This document shows positions 7,936-11,945 of a stretch of 11,945 nt of DNA, piece by piece (the first letter of the stretch is position 1; every line of letters starts with the position of its first letter). The stretch is from assembly GCA_012512705.1 (NCBI GenBank), contig JAAZDR010000205.1, positions 1 to 11,945 on the forward strand, in the 5' to 3' direction. A program made the translations under genes and the position numbers. The notes under the pieces were generated by a model, which saw nothing but the letters and a program-made list of their open reading frames with translations, ran no database searches and was not told the DNA's origin. The DNA is from Bacillota bacterium. GTDB taxonomy: Bacteria > Bacillota > Dethiobacteria > DTU022 > JAAZDR01.

Positions 7936-8967
7936 TTATTTCCAAAGCTTTTGTTGTTTATCTTTATTAATCTCAATTTTAAGGTAATCATATACCTGCT
8001 CTGTTGCCACCCTTCCCCGCGGAGTACGATTTAGAAAACCGATCTGCATCAGGTAAGGTTCATACACATCTTCAATAGTCTCTGTCTCTTCGTTAATGGA
8101 AGCAGCAAGCGTATCAATGCCAACCGGTCCACCGTCAAAATTTTGCACGAGGGAAAGTAATAGATGCCGATCAGTCTGGTCCAAACCCATTTGGTCAACT
8201 TCTAGCATAGCAAGGGCTTCTGTGGCAACCTGTTCATTAATTATATTATCCGCCTTAATCTGAGCAAAATCACGCACTCTTTTTAAAAGGCGTATGGCAA
8301 TACGCGGAGTTCCTCGTGCTGCAGTAGCAATTTTATCAGCACCGCGTAGATCAATAGCAACCTGAAGCTTCTTTGCGGTATGGAGAATAATACGGCACAG
8401 TTCTTCTTTATTGTAATAATTAAGCCGATCTACAACCCCAAAGCGATCTCGTAAAGGCGCCGAAAGGGATCCCGCCCTAGTTGTAGCCCCGATAAGAGTA
8501 AAAGGGGCAAGATCGAGCCGCAGAGAACGAGCTCCGGGGCCTTTGCCAATAATAATATCAATTGCAAAGTCTTCCATCGCTGGGTAGAGAACCTCCTCTA
8601 CACTGCGATTAAGACGATGAATCTCATCAATAAAAAGAACATCAAAGCTTTCAAGGTTTGTTAAAATAGCAGCCAGATCACCGGGTCTACCAATAGCAGG
8701 ACCAGATGTGAGTTTAATATTTACACCCATTTCGCGAGCAATAATGTGTGCAAGAGTAGTTTTCCCGAGACCCGGTGGGCCGTAGAGCAGAACATGATCG
8801 AGGGGTTCCTTACGCTTTTTTGCAGCCTTTATATAGATGTTTAATTTTTCCTTAAGTTTTTCCTGACCGATATAATCAGCAAAAGTAAGCGGCCTTAACC
8901 CCTGTTCATATAGTTCTTCTTCATCTGCTTGGATCTTGCCGGAAAGAATGCGCTCTTCTTCTTTCAT
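7936..8967 (-). CDS. ruvB: Holliday junction branch migration ATPase RuvB
   Basis: This is the 343-residue AAA+ motor that forms hexameric rings on DNA and, bound to RuvA, drives branch migration of Holliday junctions. The order is typical: [12 protein letters not shown] (24-35), Walker A GPPGLGKT at 63-70, [12 protein letters not shown] at 87-98, Walker [10 protein letters not shown] at 110-118, sensor 1 GATTRAG at 160-166, arginine finger in LRDRFG (Arg173), then the C-terminal winged helix with [17 protein letters not shown]. All catalytic residues I can check are present and length is normal. The ATG at 8967 has AGGGGG about nine bases upstream and lies 12 bases past the end of the ruvA frame. 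RuvB is intact even though its partner ruvA is interrupted in the region that binds it. Confidence 0.97.
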   Translation of the reverse strand: MKEEERILSGKIQADEEELYEQGLRPLTFADYIGQEKLKEKLNIYIKAAKKRKEPLDHVLLYGPPGLGKTTLAHIIAREMGVNIKLTSGPAIGRPGDLAAILTNLESFDVLFIDEIHRLNRSVEEVLYPAMEDFAIDIIIGKGPGARSLRLDLAPFTLIGATTRAGSLSAPLRDRFGVVDRLNYYNKEELCRIILHTAKKLQVAIDLRGADKIATAARGTPRIAIRLLKRVRDFAQIKADNIINEQVATEALAMLEVDQMGLDQTDRHLLLSLVQNFDGGPVGIDTLAASINEETETIEDVYEPYLMQIGFLNRTPRGRVATEQVYDYLKIEINKDKQQKLWK

Positions 8968-8979
8968 CTTTTTTTCCCC

Positions 8980-9192
8980 CTAACGAGAAGCGAGATAGCG
9001 CAAGGCCAGCTTGGTTAAGTTAGCAGCATCTAGACTATCCATAGATTTTTGCTGGATATTGTTTAGGGCACTGACTATTTCCGATTGTGTATATCCTAGG
9101 GATCTGAGTGCTTCATAAGCCTCATTAAAAACTTTGCTATCAACCTGTCTTCCCTTTGATGCTGTTAAATAATGTTCCGGAAGTTTTTCCTT
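8980..9192 (-). pseudogene. ruvA: Severed C-terminal domain III of RuvA
   Basis: Directly after the in-frame TAA at 9195-9193 the same reading frame continues for 70 codons to a TAG at 8982-8980. The translation starts KEKLPEHYLTASKG, a hinge-like stretch, and then reads VFNEAYEALRSLGYTQSEI and DAANLTKLALRYLASR, which are recognisable as the small helical domain III of RuvA that contacts RuvB. No ATG, GTG or TTG codon lies near the stop from which it could restart: the first in-frame ATG is about 47 codons in. AAAGGA directly abuts the stop but has no start codon at a usable distance. It is therefore probably not translated unless the stop is read through or is a sequence error. Confidence 0.85.
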
Positions 9193-9573
9193 TTATTCAA
9201 AGACTAGACGCTGGGCTGACTTTCGCCCTATTCCCGGCACTGACATAAGTGTTTTCAGATCTCCGGTGCCTATTGCTTCTGTAAGCTGTCTTACTTCTAG
9301 ACTGCTGAGTAGGGAAAGGGCTACTTTGGGGCCAACTCCTGAAACCCCTAGAAGTTGGACGAAAAGATCCCTTTCTTCTTCATTAATGAATCCGTAAAGT
9401 GCAAAATGATCTTCTTTGACAATTAAATGAGTAAACAGAACAATTTCTTCTCCTGGGCGCAGATAAACTGAAGCCCTAGCGGGGATAAACACCTCGTATC
9501 CTATTCCACCGGTCTCCAAAATTGCCGCTTCCGAAGATGAAGTCCTGACAATTCCTCGTAAATAACTGATCAA
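9193..9573 (-). CDS. ruvA: Holliday junction DNA-binding protein RuvA, cut short by in-frame TAA
   Basis: RuvA binds four-way junctions as a tetramer and loads RuvB. This frame gives 126 residues: the OB-fold domain I (about 1-63, ISYLRGIV, GGIGYEV, HFALYGF) and domain II with two helix-hairpin-helix motifs (LLGVSGVGPKVAL at 74-86 and LMSVPGIGRKSAQRL at 109-123). It stops at RLVFE, where relatives continue with Leu/Met-Lys-Asp/Glu. Read through, the protein would be 197 residues including the stop position, normal for the family. The start is the TTG at 9573, because GGGAGG lies eight bases upstream, ISYLRG is the family N-terminus and the codon overlaps the ruvC stop (TTGA). An ATG at 9603 is in frame but lacks a ribosome binding site. 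The product should still tetramerise and bind DNA but lack RuvB contact. Confidence 0.9.
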   Translation of the reverse strand: MISYLRGIVRTSSSEAAILETGGIGYEVFIPARASVYLRPGEEIVLFTHLIVKEDHFALYGFINEEERDLFVQLLGVSGVGPKVALSLLSSLEVRQLTEAIGTGDLKTLMSVPGIGRKSAQRLVFE

Positions 9574-10070
9574 ACTTTTCGCCTCCCGGTTATTTCTCTC
9601 CATTTAGACCAGTGGAGGTGACAGAAAGCGACGGCTAGTGCATCCGCAGCATCTACAGGTTTCGGGATATCCTTAAGCCCCAAAATCATCGCGAGCACCT
9701 TTTGAATCTGATCTTTACTGGCACGCCCATAACCAGCAACAGCTTGTTTTACCTGAAGCGGCGTATACTCATAAACATTTAATCCAGCATTGAAAGCAGA
9801 AACAATGATTGTCCCCCTAGCCTCGCCTACCGTTAGAGCCGTTTTGGCATTCTTGTTAAAAAAAAGCTCTTCCAAAGCCACCTGCTCAGGTGTATAACGT
9901 TTAATAATACCGGCAACCTCATGATAGATCTTTGCCAGACGTTCAGCCTTAGTCCAATTAGATTCTGTTTTAATACAGCCATAAGCTATACAACGGCCCT
10001 GCCCGCTCCCACGCTCAAGAATCCCGTACCCTATCATGGCAATGCCAGGATCAATTCCCATAACCCGCAT
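9570..10070 (-). CDS. ruvC: Holliday junction endonuclease RuvC
   Basis: This 166-residue dimeric nuclease resolves Holliday junctions by paired nicks. It has the RNase H-like fold with four acidic residues in place: Asp7 in GIDPG, Glu67 in ALEELFF, and Asp140 and Asp143 in VDAADALAVAFCH. FNKNAKTAL VGEARG (about 71-86) and YTPLQVKQAVAGYG (102-115) are family blocks. Length is normal. The ATG at 10070 is preceded by TAGGAG about 10 bases upstream. The stop overlaps the ruvA TTG start by the bases TTGA, so the two genes are translationally coupled. The 61-base gap to yedF is AT-rich and contains TATAAT, but I see no convincing -35 partner. Confidence 0.96.
   Translation of the reverse strand: MRVMGIDPGIAMIGYGILERGSGQGRCIAYGCIKTESNWTKAERLAKIYHEVAGIIKRYTPEQVALEELFFNKNAKTALTVGEARGTIIVSAFNAGLNVYEYTPLQVKQAVAGYGRASKDQIQKVLAMILGLKDIPKPVDAADALAVAFCHLHWSKWREITGRRKV
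9582..9587 (-). promoter_or_regulatory. Ribosome binding site that fixes the ruvA TTG start
   Basis: On the minus strand GGGAGG lies inside the end of ruvC, eight bases before the TTG at 9573. The upstream in-frame ATG at 9603 has no such site. This, with the family N-terminus ISYLRG, settles the ruvA start. Confidence 0.8.
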
Positions 10071-10131
10071 TCTAGACCAGCTCCTAACAATATATTATAT
10101 AATTACCTGTAAAAATCCTTTTCCCTGCGGA

Positions 10132-10728
10132 TTACAGAATAATGTTCTCTTTTGACATCAGGACTTGAGCAATATCATACATATTTGTGCTCTTCCCGAC
10201 GGCTAGTTTTTCTTTCAAATTATAATAATCGAGACACGTTCCACATACTAAAATTTCTACGCCTTTTTCCTCCAGCTCCCTTAATATGCTAAGCACTGGT
10301 GAACGTTTTACTGTGAGCTTAATCCTGCTATTAAGAAAAAATATCTGCTCTGGGAGAACATCATTTTCTGCTAAAGCATATAAAAATGCACGAATAATAA
10401 TTTTCCCCAACTCCTCGCAACCTTGCCCTAACAATTCCGAAGTTATAAGAATCGCTTTAGCAGAGGCTACTTTACTACCTGACAAATTGACACAGGACTG
10501 TTCGCTACTTACTTCAGTTTTACCCTTTGCCAGATAAAGACAATATTGCTGCGCTTCCTCTTTAATGTTTACAGAATATTTATAACTGTGTGCAAGCTTA
10601 GAAACATTACCCCGCGCGGTGGTGCTGTCAAGAAGTACATAAAGCTTCTTTATTTCTTGCTCTAAATACTTTTTCGTCTCAATAACAGGAAACGGACAAG
10701 AACGCCCTCTCAAATCAATCTTTTTCAT
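10132..10728 (-). CDS. yedF: YedF-type sulfurtransferase-like protein (TusA-like plus DsrE-like)
   Basis: This is a 198-residue two-domain protein. Residues 1-70 are TusA/SirA-like, with DLRGRSCPFPVIETKK carrying the CPxP motif (Cys11). Residues about 90-198 are DsrE/F-like, with ILITSELLGQGCEELG and the signature VCGTCLDYY (Cys162 and Cys165), then EKLAVG and NMYDIAQVL. The arrangement matches the selenium-metabolism-associated YedF family (TIGR03527), which occurs in genomes with selD; the reaction is unproven. The frame opens at a TTG at 10755, but that lacks a ribosome binding site; the ATG at 10728 gives MKKIDLRGRSCP, the expected family start, with only a weak GAGCGGGG upstream. It lies between a terminator and ruvC, so its own promoter is unclear. 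Involvement in selenium or sulfur transfer is inference from the family. Confidence 0.85.
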   Translation of the reverse strand: MKKIDLRGRSCPFPVIETKKYLEQEIKKLYVLLDSTTARGNVSKLAHSYKYSVNIKEEAQQYCLYLAKGKTEVSSEQSCVNLSGSKVASAKAILITSELLGQGCEELGKIIIRAFLYALAENDVLPEQIFFLNSRIKLTVKRSPVLSILRELEEKGVEILVCGTCLDYYNLKEKLAVGKSTNMYDIAQVLMSKENIIL

Positions 10729-10766
10729 CAATAGACGCCCCGCTCTTCTATTCAAAAGATCTGCAT

Positions 10767-10791
10767 AAAAAAAAGCCGCTCAGGCTTTTTA
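10767..10791 (-). terminator. Intrinsic terminator after the BofC-like gene
   Basis: On the minus strand AAAAAGCC and GGCTTTTT form a stem around a five-base TGAGC loop, and the T run continues to eight. It overlaps the stop codon of the BofC-like gene and ends 39 bases before the yedF start. It should separate the yebC/BofC-like unit from yedF and the ruv genes, at least partly. Confidence 0.82.
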
Positions 10792-11406
10792 AGTAGTATA
10801 ATTCTCTAAGAGCATTTGTTTTTCCTCTTCAGTTTCAAAAGGTATTCCTGTTTCCAGTTCTTTTCTATACACATCTTTTACTTCATAGATAAGAACTTCT
10901 TCAAGAGTCCCCTGGGATGGTTCACCAGTATAAATGGCAATCTTTCCATCATATATTCCAAGATATTTTTTTTGGCTGCAATCTGAGCAGATATCATCGA
11001 GGAAGGTGAAAATAACAAGCTCATCAGAAAAATTTACAATCTGCCACCCCTCAGGCAGTTCAGCTTCAACCTTAGCGAGCGAATAAAAGGGACCTTGACC
11101 CTTTAAAAAATGCAGTTCTTCAGGCCAGTCTTCTTCATCAGTGATCTGATAATGGGAACAAAAGCGAAACATCTTTTGGAATATCAACCTTTGCTCCAGT
11201 TTGTCTTCTACCATTATTTCTTCATTTCCGTTGTTACCTTTATTACCTTCAGAACTTTCAGCGTTATGTCCTTGAAAAATATCAGTTAATGAGCTAAAAT
11301 GCTGGTTCAAATCATAATGAAAGACCAATAAAACACCTATGCATAAAAGAAGACAAAAGGCGCTAAACCACCAATACCAATTACGCCACCATTTCTTTTT
11401 CGCCAT
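10789..11406 (-). CDS. Membrane-anchored BofC C-terminal domain-like protein
   Basis: This is a 205-residue protein with a basic N-terminus (MAKKKWWRNW), one membrane helix at about residues 11-30, a low-complexity Ser/Gly/Asn/Glu linker at about 46-64, and a soluble domain outside the membrane. The domain carries LPEGWQIV, a CSDC pair (Cys140, Cys143) and YLGIYDGKIAIYTGEP (148-163), followed by ELETGIPF. This resembles the BofC C-terminal domain. In Bacillus, BofC acts in the forespore intermembrane space to control sigma-K checkpoint signalling; whether this protein does so is unproven. The ATG at 11406 has AAAGGAG eight bases upstream; the frame extends to a TTG at 11478 without a ribosome binding site. 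The gene follows yebC and ends in a terminator. The family call is moderate. Confidence 0.72.
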   Translation of the reverse strand: MAKKKWWRNWYWWFSAFCLLLCIGVLLVFHYDLNQHFSSLTDIFQGHNAESSEGNKGNNGNEEIMVEDKLEQRLIFQKMFRFCSHYQITDEEDWPEELHFLKGQGPFYSLAKVEAELPEGWQIVNFSDELVIFTFLDDICSDCSQKKYLGIYDGKIAIYTGEPSQGTLEEVLIYEVKDVYRKELETGIPFETEEEKQMLLENYTT

Positions 11407-11411
11407 TTGTA

Positions 11412-11466
11412 ACTCTCCTTTGGGCAGAAAAGGATCTAATTTTTCATAGCTTGCCCAAAGTTGAGG
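11412..11466 (-). promoter_or_regulatory. Leader hairpin burying the ribosome binding site of the BofC-like gene
   Basis: On the minus strand CTTTGGGCA (11460-11452) and TGCCCAAAG (11426-11418) are perfect nine-base inverted repeats with a 25-base spacer. Beyond a two-by-two internal loop (AA opposite GA), CTC upstream pairs with GAG downstream. The 3' arm plus these bases is the AAAGGAG ribosome binding site. The element lies wholly between the yebC stop and the ATG at 11406. It has no T run, so it is not a terminator. Confidence 0.5.
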
Positions 11467-11487
11467 AAAATTATACAAAAAGCAGCA

Positions 11488-11945
11488 TTATTCGGGATAA
11501 AATTCCTCCGGAATTTCACAATTGCAGTAAACATTTTTTACGTCATCGTGATCTTCCAAAGCTTCTATTAGTCTTAACACCTTGGCCGCAGTTTCCTTAT
11601 CTTCAATTGGCACAGTACTCTCCGGTAGCATCGTTATCTCCGCTGAGCTTATTTCTAATCCCTTAGCTGACAGCCGATCTTTAACAATTTCCAGTTCCTC
11701 AGGTGCTGTAATCACATTATAAAAACCGTCTTCTAATTCAAAATCCTCTGCACCAGCATCTACAGCCATCAGCATTATTTCGTCCTCATCATCTTCTTCC
11801 CGTGCGGCAATGTTCAGGTAACCTTTACGTTGAAACATCCAGGAAACACAGCCGCTTTCACCTAAGCTGCTCTCATTACGAGAAAACAAATTACGTATCT
11901 CAGATGCCGTACGGTTACGATTATCGGTAAGAATCTCCAAAAGAA
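11488..11945 (-). CDS. yebC: YebC/TACO1 family protein (5' end outside window)
   Basis: Only the C-terminal 152 codons or so are present; the frame enters from the right edge, and the family is about 240-250 residues. The segment opens with EILTDNRNRTASEIR, the most conserved YebC motif, followed by GCVSWMFQRKG, EDEIMLMAVDAGAED and a C-terminal domain ending LIEALEDHDDVKNVYCNCEIP. YebC proteins were long listed as DNA-binding regulators (including of ruv genes in some bacteria); the related TACO1 acts in translation, and newer work places bacterial YebC at the ribosome. yebC beside ruvC is a common order. The stop at 11490-11488 lies 81 bases before the BofC-like start. The TTG at 11940 is internal, not a start. 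Confidence 0.95.
   Translation of the reverse strand, partial: LLEILTDNRNRTASEIRNLFSRNESSLGESGCVSWMFQRKGYLNIAAREEDDEDEIMLMAVDAGAEDFELEDGFYNVITAPEELEIVKDRLSAKGLEISSAEITMLPESTVPIEDKETAAKVLRLIEALEDHDDVKNVYCNCEIPEEFYPE

Noticed and set aside
9193..9195. Recoding of TAA as a sense codon to rescue RuvA
   Set aside because: TAA ends several intact genes here (queA, tgt, yajC, yedF, scfA, yebC), so it is a normal stop; selenocysteine and pyrrolysine use TGA and TAG.
9574..9603. ATG at 9603 as the start of ruvA
   Set aside because: There is no ribosome binding site and it would overlap ruvC by 34 bases; the TTG at 9573 has GGGAGG and gives the family N-terminus.

Overview
The window reads as one block of a low-GC Gram-positive chromosome, almost certainly class Clostridia. 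Every gene I can support lies on the minus strand, so gene order is read from high to low coordinates. The placement rests on four things: a SCIFF ranthipeptide with its radical SAM maturase, which is a near-universal marker of Clostridia; a BofC-like sporulation-type protein; the DUF2905 and TIGR04086 small membrane proteins, which are typical of this group; and strong AGGAGG-type ribosome binding sites with frequent TTG starts. I cannot name a genus.

Layout in transcription order. (1) 11945-10756: the 3' part of yebC and a membrane-anchored BofC-like gene, closed by an intrinsic terminator. (2) 10728-7703: a yedF-type sulfurtransferase-like gene, then ruvC, ruvA, ruvB (Holliday junction resolution) and a DUF2905 membrane protein. 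(3) 7640-4675: queA and tgt (queuosine tRNA modification), yajC (Sec translocase accessory) and a TIGR04086 membrane protein, closed by a strong terminator. (4) 4549-2932: a separately promoted SCIFF unit, with a 47-residue six-cysteine precursor starting at TTG, a terminator-like attenuator, and the radical SAM/SPASM maturase. (5) 2900-1: rarA (AAA+ replication-recombination factor), a YigZ/IMPACT protein, and the first 295 codons of mnmA (tRNA 2-thiouridylase), which runs off the left edge.

The functional themes are DNA recombination and fork repair (ruvC, ruvA, ruvB, rarA), modification of tRNA anticodon position 34 (queA, tgt, mnmA), protein export, and RiPP biosynthesis.

The most striking observation is that ruvA carries an in-frame TAA exactly where the family has a conserved leucine. 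The RuvB-binding domain III follows intact and in frame. Either this is a recent nonsense mutation or a single-base sequence error. Two leader hairpins that would sequester ribosome binding sites (before the TIGR04086 gene and before the BofC-like gene) are not explained by coding sequence. I found no mobile element, CRISPR array, tRNA or rRNA. No gene-free stretch exceeds about 190 bases. I did not find a wholly new system; the SCIFF locus is the closest thing to a specialised one and it belongs to a known family.
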